DNA of 64,000 nt from assembly GCF_000265465.1 (NCBI RefSeq), contig NC_018016.1, positions 873,501-937,500 of the forward strand, written 5' to 3'. This stretch comes from Ornithobacterium rhinotracheale DSM 15997 (GTDB taxonomy: Bacteria; Bacteroidota; Bacteroidia; Flavobacteriales; Weeksellaceae). The notes under the pieces are model-generated. The model saw nothing but the letters and a program-made list of their open reading frames with translations, was not told the DNA's origin and ran no database searches. The translations under genes and the position numbers were made by a program. Positions within the stretch are counted from its first letter, which is position 1; each line of letters begins with the position of its first letter. Shown here in pieces: positions 26,435 to 34,268 of this stretch.

Positions 26435-27410
26435 ACCCGTAGTGCATTATAAAAAAGGTTGCCCATGAGCCTAAAGAAAAGTAAATTGCATTGGTTACCA
26501 ATCAAATACAATTATGAGCAACCTAGAGGCAAGTTACAATTTTATTTTGAATAAACTAATAGAAATTTCAGGAACTGAAAATTTCTATTTTAAACCAGTG
26601 AAACCAAAATTATCTGATATAGAGCTGATAAGCTTAATTATTTTAGCAGAATTTAAATCTATCGACTCTGAGTACCAGCTTTTTAGAGAGATAAAAGGTT
26701 GGGCTATTGAATCTAAAATTGAAAGGAGTGTTTACAACAGAAGAAAACGAAAACTCTTCCCTTTTCTTGAAGAAATTAGGTGCAAAATGGTGAAAAAGTT
26801 CAATGATTTTGAAAACTATTTCTTGGTGGACAGCATGCCTTTAGAAGTGTGTAAATTATCCCGCTCTTCCAGAAGCAAAATCTGTAAAGAAAATAGCTTT
26901 TCAATGCCAAATAAAGGTTTTTGAGCTTCTCAAAATCTACACTTTTATGGTTACAAGCTACATGCGATCTGTTCTATTACTGGTGTGTTCCAAAGTTTTG
27001 ACTTATCTCCCGCCTCCGTTCACGACATTCATTATTTGAAAGACATAAAACTTCAAATTTCTGATTGCGTGTTACTTGGAGACAGGGGCTATCTTTCTCA
27101 AACGGTTCAGCTTGACTTGTTCAATGAGGTAAAAATCCAGTTAGAAACCCCTAAAAGAAAAAATCAAAAAGATTACAAACCTCAGTTCTATCCATTCAGA
27201 AAGTATAGAAAACGTATAGAAACTTTATTCTCGCAGTTGTGTGACCAATTTATGATACGGCGTAATTATGCCAAATCTTTTGAAGGATTCAAAACAAGAA
27301 TATTGGCAAAAATTACCTCCTTGACTACTATTCAATATCTCAATAAATTTGTCTTTCATAGTAACATTAACAATTTAAAAATTAACCTCATTCGATAATG
27401 CACTACGTTT
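26435..27410 (+). mobile_element. Second IS982-family element, decayed
   Basis: About 975 bp. The left end reads ACCCGTAGTGCATTAT from 26435, and the right end carries the complement of CGTAGTGCATTAT at 27395-27407, but the outermost three bases of the right repeat have been replaced by T. Runs of T followed by AA flank both ends (7 T on the left, 9 on the right), so the target duplication is probably TTTTTTTAA but cannot be fixed exactly. The element lies between folK (stop 8 bases from the right end) and the OmpA promoter, and it leaves both genes intact. Confidence 0.85.
26514..27398 (+). pseudogene. IS982 transposase interrupted by an in-frame TGA
   Basis: The frame opens MSNLEASYNFILNKLIEI and stops at TGA 26922-26924, then continues in the same frame to 27398 (…ASQNLHFYGYKLHAIC…). 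The stop falls where the intact copy has Cys in GYCAAK, so a single change of TGC or TGT to TGA explains it. The catalytic Asp blocks (YFLVDSMPLEVCK, LLGDRGYLS) and Glu block (RKRIETLFSQLCDQF) are otherwise kept, so the inactivation is recent. Confidence 0.9.
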
Positions 27411-27414
27411 TTTT

Positions 27415-27834
27415 TTAATTAATTACCTCACTATTTTTCAACAACTCATGAACAAATTTTCTAGACTTTACCTGCTCATGAGGCAAAATCAACACTTTAG
27501 AAGAAAACTTTAAATTTTCATAAAATAGTATGTCAATATCTATGATACGCGAAACATATTTTTCTCCGCTCAGAGGTTTAGTATAAACCCTCCCCATTTT
27601 TTTCTCAATTACTTTCAAAGCCTTCAATAAAGCAACGGGCGACAATTCTGTATAAAACACCAAAACTTGATTATAGAAATCCTGCTCTGCCGTAAAACCA
27701 ACAGGAGCGGTCTCCATAACAGATGTTTCTTGAAAAATCTCACCAATTTCTGATAAATGTTCTTTGGCTTGGATTAAATTTCGCGAACGATCTCCCAAAT
27801 TTGTCCCTAAAAGTAAAACAACTTTACTCTTCAT
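27415..27834 (-). CDS. folK: 2-amino-4-hydroxy-6-hydroxymethyldihydropteridine pyrophosphokinase (HPPK)
   Basis: Folate biosynthesis enzyme that transfers pyrophosphate from ATP to hydroxymethyl-dihydropterin. Family blocks are visible: LLLGTNLGDR at the N-terminus, ETAPVGFTAEQDFYNQV for pterin binding, and RIIDIDILFY with the Mg-binding aspartates. At 139 aa it is about 20 residues shorter than E. coli HPPK, the shortfall being at the C-terminus; the IS982 copy ends 8 bases beyond, but the pre-insertion sequence would give the same stop, so the element did not cause the shortening. Its start overlaps the end of hflX by 11 bases. Confidence 0.92.
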   Translation of the reverse strand: MKSKVVLLLGTNLGDRSRNLIQAKEHLSEIGEIFQETSVMETAPVGFTAEQDFYNQVLVFYTELSPVALLKALKVIEKKMGRVYTKPLSGEKYVSRIIDIDILFYENLKFSSKVLILPHEQVKSRKFVHELLKNSEVIN

Positions 27835-29029
27835 CGTAATATTGGAACAAGAAATTATTGTATGGATAACGCTGCGTGTGGATTTTTTTCACCTCTTCGT
27901 ACAATGTCTTCTTAAAAGCCGCAATGTTTTTCTTCTTTTTTGCTGAGATAAATAAGGTCGGAAATTCCGATTTTGCTATCCACATTCGCTCCCACTCGTC
28001 TAAACTGATATTCTCCCTCGTAGGTTCGCTTAAATCATCTTCGGCTTTTGGCACAAAGCTAAAATTATCAATTTTATTAAAGACCATGATAGTTGGCTTA
28101 TCAACCACATCTATTTCTTTTAAAATTTCGTTCACCGATCGGATCTGATCTTCAAAGCTTTCATGCGAAATATCGACCACATGCAAAATTAAATCCGCCT
28201 CTCTCACCTCATCAAGCGTTGATTTAAAAGACTCTACCAATTGTGTCGGGAGCTTTCTAATGAATCCCACTGTATCGCTTAGCAAAAATGGCAAATTCCC
28301 AATCACAACTTTCCTCACTGTCGTATCTAGCGTAGCAAACAACTTATCTTCCGCAAAAACATTTGATTTACTGATTAAATTCATTAAAGTAGATTTGCCC
28401 ACATTCGTGTATCCCACTAGCGCAACGCGAATGAGCGAACCGCGATTTTTTCGCTGAGTTGCCATTTGCCTATCTATTGTTTCTAGCTTCTTTTTAAGCA
28501 AAGAGATTCTGTCTCGGATAATTCTTCTATCCGTTTGAATCTGAGTCTCCCCAGGACCTCGAAGACCAATCCCCCCTCGCTGGCGCTCCAAGTGTGTCCA
28601 CATTCGAGTAAGCCTCGGCAGAATATACTCATACTGAGCCAACTCAACTTGTGTGCGTGCATAAGATGTCTCTGCCCTTTGAGCAAAAATATCTAGGATT
28701 AAATTAGTTCTATCAATGATTTTTCTATCCAGCACACGCTCAATATTTTTAAGCTGAGATGGCGACAATTCATCGTCGAAAATCACCGTATCAATATCAT
28801 TCTCTTCTACAAATTCCTTAATTTCATTTAATTTTCCACTACCCACGAAATATTTAGAATCTGGCTGTTGTAGTTTTTGCGTAAACCTAGCAATGGTTTC
28901 AGCACCTGCAGTGTATGCTAAAAACGCCAGCTCATCCATGTATTCGCTTAGCTTTTCTTCTGTTTGATTTTGAGTAATAACCCCCACTAAAATGACACGC
29001 TCATAGCGTGCTTCTTTTTTTTCTAACAT
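27824..29029 (-). CDS. hflX: Ribosome-associated GTPase HflX
   Basis: GTPase that binds the 50S subunit and splits stalled or heat-damaged ribosomes. The N-terminal nucleotide-binding-like domain (about residues 10-190) contains FDDELSPSQLKNIE and RGGIGLRGPGETQ. The G domain follows with VALVGYTNVGKST (about 206-218), DTVGFIRKLP and NKID. At 401 aa it is normal length. It heads a two-gene unit with folK and has a recognisable promoter. Confidence 0.95.
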   Translation of the reverse strand: MLEKKEARYERVILVGVITQNQTEEKLSEYMDELAFLAYTAGAETIARFTQKLQQPDSKYFVGSGKLNEIKEFVEENDIDTVIFDDELSPSQLKNIERVLDRKIIDRTNLILDIFAQRAETSYARTQVELAQYEYILPRLTRMWTHLERQRGGIGLRGPGETQIQTDRRIIRDRISLLKKKLETIDRQMATQRKNRGSLIRVALVGYTNVGKSTLMNLISKSNVFAEDKLFATLDTTVRKVVIGNLPFLLSDTVGFIRKLPTQLVESFKSTLDEVREADLILHVVDISHESFEDQIRSVNEILKEIDVVDKPTIMVFNKIDNFSFVPKAEDDLSEPTRENISLDEWERMWIAKSEFPTLFISAKKKKNIAAFKKTLYEEVKKIHTQRYPYNNFLFQYYDEE

Positions 29030-29066
29030 TGTTTATTTTAATTTTCCTCAACACATCATTGAACTC

Positions 29067-29097
29067 CAAAAGTACACTATTCCCCTCAAAACTGCAA
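29067..29097 (-). promoter_or_regulatory. Promoter of the hflX-folK unit
   Basis: On the minus strand TTG (29097-29095), a 20-base spacer and TACTTTTG (29074-29067) fit the Bacteroidota consensus, about 38 bases before the hflX start. Confidence 0.5.
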
Positions 29098-29226
29098 GAG
29101 CTAAATAACAGACACTCACCACTGGTAAAGACTTTAACATTAAAAAAGACTTAAAAAAATTGAAAATTAATCCGAAATGATAGAAATTTGCAAAATATTT
29201 TTTAGCTAAAATTTTAAGTATTAAAA

Positions 29227-29832
29227 ATGTACAAACACTTCCTTAAACGGTGCATAGATTTCATCGCAAGTCTTTTAGGGCTTATCATTCTAAGCCCAGT
29301 GTTGCTAGTTTGCATAATATTTCTCTCTATAGCTAATCACGGGAGCCCCTTCTTCTTCCAAAGAAGACCTGGACTGAATGAAAAAATCTTTTCGATTGTA
29401 AAATTCAAAACGATGAATGACAAAAAAGATGCTCAAGGGAATCTCCTGCCTGATGCGGATCGTTTGACTTCTGTAGGGAAATTCGTGAGAAAAACTTCAC
29501 TAGATGAAATCCCTCAACTTATCAATGTACTAAAAGGCGATATGAGTTTAATCGGGCCTCGACCGCTCCTTCCAGAATACCTCCCGCTTTATAACGAAGA
29601 ACAAAAAAAAAGACATTCTGTTCGCCCTGGAATCACTGGGTGGGCACAAGTGAACGGGAGGAATGCAATCTCTTGGAATGAAAAATTCAAACTAGATGTT
29701 TGGTATGTTAAAAATTTAAGTCTAACTTTAGACACTAAAATATTATTTTTAACAATAAAAAAAGTGTTTAAATCAGAAGGGATTAACAAAGAGGGGCAAG
29801 CTACAACTTGCAAATTTGATGGCTCTAATTAA
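29227..29832 (+). CDS. pglC: PglC-type phosphoglycosyl transferase initiating glycan assembly
   Basis: Small monotopic initiating transferase that moves a sugar-1-phosphate (predicted di-N-acetylbacillosamine phosphate) from UDP to undecaprenyl phosphate. It has one re-entrant hydrophobic segment (about residues 10-32), the conserved KRCIDFIAS start, VKFKTM, the catalytic-dyad region [24 protein letters not shown] and [13 protein letters not shown]. At 201 aa it is the minimal PglC size, without the extra membrane domain of WcaJ. First gene of the polysaccharide locus; the 197-bp upstream gap has no convincing promoter. Substrate assignment comes from the pglD, pglE and pglF neighbours. Confidence 0.88.
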   Translation: MYKHFLKRCIDFIASLLGLIILSPVLLVCIIFLSIANHGSPFFFQRRPGLNEKIFSIVKFKTMNDKKDAQGNLLPDADRLTSVGKFVRKTSLDEIPQLINVLKGDMSLIGPRPLLPEYLPLYNEEQKKRHSVRPGITGWAQVNGRNAISWNEKFKLDVWYVKNLSLTLDTKILFLTIKKVFKSEGINKEGQATTCKFDGSN

Positions 29833-29841
29833 GGAAAAGAC

Positions 29842-30438
29842 ATGGTTATATTTGGTGCAAGCGGACACGGAAAAGTAATACTTGACATTTTACAAGCCTC
29901 TGGAGAGTTTTCTGTAGAAAAATTTCTAGATGACAATCCTTCTGCTGAGAGTTTCTGCAACCTCCCTCTCAATTTACCATCTGAAAAGGATTCTGATGAG
30001 GAGATAATTATTGCCATAGGCAACAATCAGATTAGAAAAAATATCGCTACCAAATTTCACAACTATGTAAATGCCATTCACCCGCTCTCGTTCATTTCCA
30101 AAAAAGCTAAAATGGGAAAAGGGAATGCGATTATGCCTGGAGTTGTGGTCAACCATTCAACGCAAATTGGGAACCACTGCATACTAAACACAAATTGCAG
30201 TATAGACCATGATTGCTCAATAGAAGACTTTGTCCACATATCGCCCAATGTAGCTTTAGCCGGCAATGTAACAGTAGGAGAATGCACTCATATAGGCATT
30301 GGAGCCTGCATTATCCAAGGAATAAAAATTGGAAAGAATGTAACCATCGGCGCAGGGAGCGTCATCATAAAAGACATTCCAGACAACAGTGTAGTTGTCG
30401 GAAATCCTGGAAGAATAATTAAAATAAAAAATATATGA
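29842..30438 (+). CDS. pglD: PglD-like sugar N-acetyltransferase
   Basis: Left-handed beta-helix acetyltransferase of the NeuD/PglD family, expected to acetylate the 4-amino group of a UDP-4-amino-sugar with acetyl-CoA. The N-terminal Rossmann-like part begins VIFGASGHGKVILDIL, and hexapeptide repeats run from about residue 85 to 190 (IGNHCILNTNCSIDHDC, GIGACIIQGIKIGKNVTIGA), ending VVGNPGRIIK. The general-base His is in SIDHDCSIEDF. At 198 aa it is the size of C. jejuni PglD. Its stop overlaps the aminotransferase start by 4 bases. Confidence 0.86.
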   Translation: MVIFGASGHGKVILDILQASGEFSVEKFLDDNPSAESFCNLPLNLPSEKDSDEEIIIAIGNNQIRKNIATKFHNYVNAIHPLSFISKKAKMGKGNAIMPGVVVNHSTQIGNHCILNTNCSIDHDCSIEDFVHISPNVALAGNVTVGECTHIGIGACIIQGIKIGKNVTIGAGSVIIKDIPDNSVVVGNPGRIIKIKNI

Positions 30439-31562
30439 AATCAAAAATATGGCTATCATCTCCCCATATGGGCGGAAATGAACAAAAATACATTAACGAA
30501 GCTTTTGAACAAAACTGGGTGGCTCCATTAGGGCCTAATGTGAATGGCTTTGAAGAAGATTTAAGAAACTTCCTCGGAGGAAAAGTGCATGTTGCAGGGC
30601 TTAGTGCAGGAACAGCAGCCTTGCATTTGGGGTTAATCTTATTGGGTGTAAAAGCTGGAGATGAAGTAATTTGTCAAAGTATGACTTTTGCTGCATCGGC
30701 TAATCCAATTAAATACTTAGGTGCAAAACCCGTCTTTGTAGACAGCGAAGCTGAAACGCTAAACATTTGTCCCAAAGCACTTGAAGAGGCTATCCAAAAC
30801 AGAATAGAAAATGGATCGAAGCCTAAAGCCATCGTTGCCGTACACTTATACGGTATGCCATATAAACACCGAGAGATTCGTTCAATTGCTGATAAATACG
30901 AAATCCCTATCTTAGAAGATGCTGCCGAAGCTTTAGGCAGCACTTACTATGGCGAAAATTGTGGCACTTTAGGAGACATTTCCATTTTAAGTTTTAATGG
31001 CAATAAAATCATCACCACCTCTGGAGGAGGAGCACTTGTTTGCAAAGATGAAGCCATCAAACAAAAAGCAGTATTTCTAGCCACTCAGGCGAGAGATGAC
31101 GCCCCTCACTACCAGCACTCACAGATTGGATACAATTACCGTTTAAGCAATATTTGTGCGGGTATTGGTAGAGGGCAAATGGAAGTCTTGGCAGAAAGAG
31201 TCAATCAGCGTAGAGCCATGCACGCATTTTACCAAGAGCTTTTCAAAGACTTCAAAGACATTCAATTATTGACAGAGGAAAACGAGGATTTATTTTCAAA
31301 TCATTGGTTATCTGTAATTTTATTGAAAGATTACGAACAAAGAGAAAAACTAAGACTCGCACTAGCAGAAGAAAATATTGAATCTAGACCACTGTGGAAG
31401 CCTATGCACATGCAGCCCGTCTTTAGTGATGCTATGTATTTTGGCGAAAAAGTATCCGAAGATGCATTTAACAGAGGACTATGTTTGCCTTCTGGCTCCA
31501 ACTTAACCAATGAGGATAGAGATAGAATAAAAAGTTGTATATTGCACGCCCTAACACAATGA
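30435..31562 (+). CDS. pglE: PglE-like UDP-4-keto-sugar aminotransferase (DegT/DnrJ/EryC1)
   Basis: PLP enzyme that aminates the 4-keto sugar made by the PglF-type dehydratase. The internal aldimine Lys is in SFNGNKIITTSGGGAL (about residue 190), and other family blocks include SAGTAALHLGLILLGVKAGDEV, VAVHLYGMPYKH and EDAAEALGSTY. At 375 aa it is full length. It overlaps pglD by 4 bases and shares an ATGA with pglF. The PglE-type active-site sequence FNGNKIITTSGGG, rather than the shorter ArnB form, supports the bacillosamine assignment. Confidence 0.88.
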   Translation: MKSKIWLSSPHMGGNEQKYINEAFEQNWVAPLGPNVNGFEEDLRNFLGGKVHVAGLSAGTAALHLGLILLGVKAGDEVICQSMTFAASANPIKYLGAKPVFVDSEAETLNICPKALEEAIQNRIENGSKPKAIVAVHLYGMPYKHREIRSIADKYEIPILEDAAEALGSTYYGENCGTLGDISILSFNGNKIITTSGGGALVCKDEAIKQKAVFLATQARDDAPHYQHSQIGYNYRLSNICAGIGRGQMEVLAERVNQRRAMHAFYQELFKDFKDIQLLTEENEDLFSNHWLSVILLKDYEQREKLRLALAEENIESRPLWKPMHMQPVFSDAMYFGEKVSEDAFNRGLCLPSGSNLTNEDRDRIKSCILHALTQ

Positions 31563-33496
31563 AAAAGACAAGAAAAAATATAGGTTTTTTTGCAAGTTTA
31601 GCCGAAAGATTAAGCGAAATTAAACACCTACCTCGATGGGTTATATTCTCTATCGATTTGGGTATTATCGTTTTTTCGCTAGGAGTTACTAGTTTTTTAA
31701 TGTCTATCTGGGGCATATCTACCTTAGGAAGTGTAAGCGATAGAACAAGCTTTCTTGTGATGTTTGTGGTCTCTGCACTCTCCTTAGTAGCCTTCAGGGT
31801 TTCTTATGGAGTTGTTAGACACTCGTCTATTAAAGATATTACTAAAATATCCTTATCCACTTTCGTTTCTCTAATCGTTTTATTTATTATTGAGAAAATA
31901 TGGGAATGGAAAATGGGAAGTAAGTTATATTATGACTTTTGTTTAATCTTTTTCATCCTAGTATTATTCTTATCCCTTTCCCTATTTAGGTTTTATGTAA
32001 AATTAGCATTTGCATTATTTACAAGACTCAAGGACATGCCTTCTAGAAAAAATGTTCTAGTATATGGCATCGACTCAAATGCTGTAGGATTCGGTAGTGC
32101 GATCTCAGAAAACCCTAATAGTAGATTCAATTTGATTGGTTTTTTTAACACAGAGAATAATATTAAAGGAAGATTACTTGACAGAAAAATTTATACACTC
32201 AATCATATTGAAGAATTAAAAGAAAGAAAAGGTTTAAATGGAGTTGTTTTTTCAGAAGCAAACATTAAAGATGAAGCTTTTCAGCCTTTATTAAATGAGC
32301 TTATTAAACAAAATATCATTATTTACCATTTACCTGTTCGACTTTTAGAAGAGGAAAATAAAGACGGAAAGACTAAGGCTACTCCTAATTTTAAAACTTT
32401 GCAAATAGAGGACTTACTTTATCGTAAGGAGATAAAAATACAAAACGATCAAATCAGTCAGCGTCATTTAGATAAAGTCGTACTCGTAACAGGGGGTGCA
32501 GGATCTATTGGTAGCGAGATTTTACGCAAAGTTTCTTCATACAACCCAAGCAAGGTCATCGTTGTGGATCAAGCCGAAACCCCTTTGAATGACATTAAGC
32601 TTGAAATGAAAGAGAAGTTCCCAAATATTGAGTATCTTTTTTATTTGGCAGATATAAGTAACAAACACCGCGTTGAAAAGATATTTAAAGAAAATAATAT
32701 TTCAATGGTGTATCACGCTGCGGCTTATAAACATGTGCCTGTAATTGAAGAAAACCCAATAGAAGCGATTAATGTCAATATCTGGGGTACTAGGATTTTG
32801 GCGGATCTATCTAGCAAATATAATGTCAATCGTTTTGTGATGATTTCTACGGACAAAGCTGTGAACCCAACCAATGTAATGGGAGCTTCGAAACGCGTAG
32901 CTGAACTCTATGTTCAGTCATTGCAAGAATTGCCGGGCAATACAACTAAATTCATCACGACTCGCTTTGGAAATGTCTTAGGCTCAAACGGCTCTGTCAT
33001 TCCTTTGTTCAGAAAACAGATTGAAGAAGGAGGCCCCGTAACCGTGACACACGAAGAAATTACACGCTTCTTTATGACTATACCAGAAGCTTGCGAGCTA
33101 GTTCTACAAGCAGGAGTCATGGGACAAGGAGGGGAGATCTATGTTTTTGACATGGGAGAACCTGTCAAAATCATTGATCTTGCGAGAAAGATGATTCAAC
33201 TTAGTGGATTAAAACCAAATGTTGATATTGAAATAAAAATTACAGGATTAAGACCTGGGGAAAAGTTATATGAAGAACTTTTAAGCAATAAAACAACAAC
33301 GCTACCAACGCATCATGAAAAAATAATGCGTTCGAAAGATGAACGAGTGCCTTATGAAATTATTGAAAAGCAAGTAACTCACATCGCTAGAAGAGCATTA
33401 ATCGCGGGTAGAATAGAAATTGTGCGTTTAGTAAAGGAAATTGTTCCTGAATACATTAGTAAAAATTCTCAATACGAAATTTTAGACAAAAAATAA
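31559..33496 (+). CDS. pglF: PglF/CapD-like UDP-GlcNAc 4,6-dehydratase
   Basis: Membrane-bound dehydratase that starts the UDP-bacillosamine pathway. The N-terminal part has four to five membrane segments (about residues 28-160), then a CoA-binding-like domain (about 165-285) and the SDR catalytic domain with TGGAGSIGSE (about 310) and STDKAVNPTNVMGASK (about 430), whose TDK and M…K residues are the active site of long-chain membrane dehydratases. The start was placed at the ATG 31559, which overlaps the aminotransferase stop as ATGA, rather than the TTG 24 bases earlier. Together with pglC, D and E it completes the route to an undecaprenyl-linked diacetylated diamino sugar. Confidence 0.88.
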   Translation: MKKTRKNIGFFASLAERLSEIKHLPRWVIFSIDLGIIVFSLGVTSFLMSIWGISTLGSVSDRTSFLVMFVVSALSLVAFRVSYGVVRHSSIKDITKISLSTFVSLIVLFIIEKIWEWKMGSKLYYDFCLIFFILVLFLSLSLFRFYVKLAFALFTRLKDMPSRKNVLVYGIDSNAVGFGSAISENPNSRFNLIGFFNTENNIKGRLLDRKIYTLNHIEELKERKGLNGVVFSEANIKDEAFQPLLNELIKQNIIIYHLPVRLLEEENKDGKTKATPNFKTLQIEDLLYRKEIKIQNDQISQRHLDKVVLVTGGAGSIGSEILRKVSSYNPSKVIVVDQAETPLNDIKLEMKEKFPNIEYLFYLADISNKHRVEKIFKENNISMVYHAAAYKHVPVIEENPIEAINVNIWGTRILADLSSKYNVNRFVMISTDKAVNPTNVMGASKRVAELYVQSLQELPGNTTKFITTRFGNVLGSNGSVIPLFRKQIEEGGPVTVTHEEITRFFMTIPEACELVLQAGVMGQGGEIYVFDMGEPVKIIDLARKMIQLSGLKPNVDIEIKITGLRPGEKLYEELLSNKTTTLPTHHEKIMRSKDERVPYEIIEKQVTHIARRALIAGRIEIVRLVKEIVPEYISKNSQYEILDKK

Positions 33497-33498
33497 TT

Positions 33499-34266
33499 AT
33501 GAAAAAAATAGCTTATCTTCTTTTAACTCTATTGGTTCTACAATCTTGTAGGACACAGAGAGATGTATTATATTTCCAGAATATAGATCAAGTAAATTTA
33601 AACAAAGCAAATTTATCAGGAATCAATGAATATAAGCTAGAAGTGGGCGATGATATTTCGATAAATGTGTCTGTTGAAGATAAAGAGCTTTTGGCTCCTT
33701 TTACTTTAAATTTGATAGCTCCAAGTGGTACTTCAAACCCAGGAGGAGGAGGTTCTCAAAACTTAACAACATTTGTAATTGATGAAGCTGGAGATATAAA
33801 CTTCCCTCAAATTGGAAAGATTCATTTAGCAGGAAAAACACGTATGGAGGCTATTCAAGAGTTGACTACTCAGTTTAGTAAATATCTTAAAAATCCTATT
33901 GTGAATTTGACAATAAATAATTTCAGAGTTGTTGTTTTAGGAGATTCTGGGGGAAAGGTTGTCAATGTAAAAAACCAAAACACAAATATATTAGAAGTTT
34001 TAGCGGAAAGTGGAGACTTGAAAAAGACATCGGATATAGATAACCTCTTGTTAGTCCGAACAGAGAACAATAAGCGCCAAAAATACACAGTGAACTTAAA
34101 AGATGCTAATCTTTTTAACGAGCCATATTTCTATGTAAAACAAAACGACTTGATTTATATAAAACCAAGCAAAGCTAGCACCTTAAGTTTCAACAATACT
34201 CCATTTGCAGCAATCTCTACAGTTTTATCTTTAGGAGTTACAATTTACGCACTATTTATTAAGTAA
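33499..34266 (+). CDS. Wza-like polysaccharide export lipoprotein
   Basis: Outer-membrane export component for capsule or exopolysaccharide. The lipoprotein signal has lipobox LQSC (Cys17). A poly_export domain follows (NEYKLEVGDDISINVS, near residues 50-65; FVIDEAGDINFPQIGKIHLAGKT), then one SLBB domain (about 150-225). The C-terminal hydrophobic segment (about 235-253) would be a single membrane helix as in Bacteroidota Wza homologues. At 255 aa it is shorter than E. coli Wza (379 aa), which has two SLBB repeats. It precedes the Wzc-like gene by 2 bases. Confidence 0.9.
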   Translation: MKKIAYLLLTLLVLQSCRTQRDVLYFQNIDQVNLNKANLSGINEYKLEVGDDISINVSVEDKELLAPFTLNLIAPSGTSNPGGGGSQNLTTFVIDEAGDINFPQIGKIHLAGKTRMEAIQELTTQFSKYLKNPIVNLTINNFRVVVLGDSGGKVVNVKNQNTNILEVLAESGDLKKTSDIDNLLLVRTENNKRQKYTVNLKDANLFNEPYFYVKQNDLIYIKPSKASTLSFNNTPFAAISTVLSLGVTIYALFIK

Positions 34267-34268
34267 TT

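Noticed and set aside
26922-26924. In-frame TGA read as selenocysteine or recoding in the IS982 transposase
   Set aside because: No SECIS-like structure was seen, and the site corresponds to an ordinary Cys codon in the other copy; a point mutation is simpler.
27415-27834. folK truncated by the IS982 insertion
   Set aside because: Removing the element restores the same stop codon, so the short C-terminus predates the insertion.
29030-29226. Promoter for the polysaccharide locus at TAGAAATTTG (about 29189)
   Set aside because: The box spacing does not fit TAnnTTTG, so no promoter was called despite the need for one.
31535-31558. Earlier TTG start for the PglF-type dehydratase
   Set aside because: The ATG at 31559 overlaps the previous stop as ATGA, the usual coupling in this locus, and the eight extra residues match nothing in the family.
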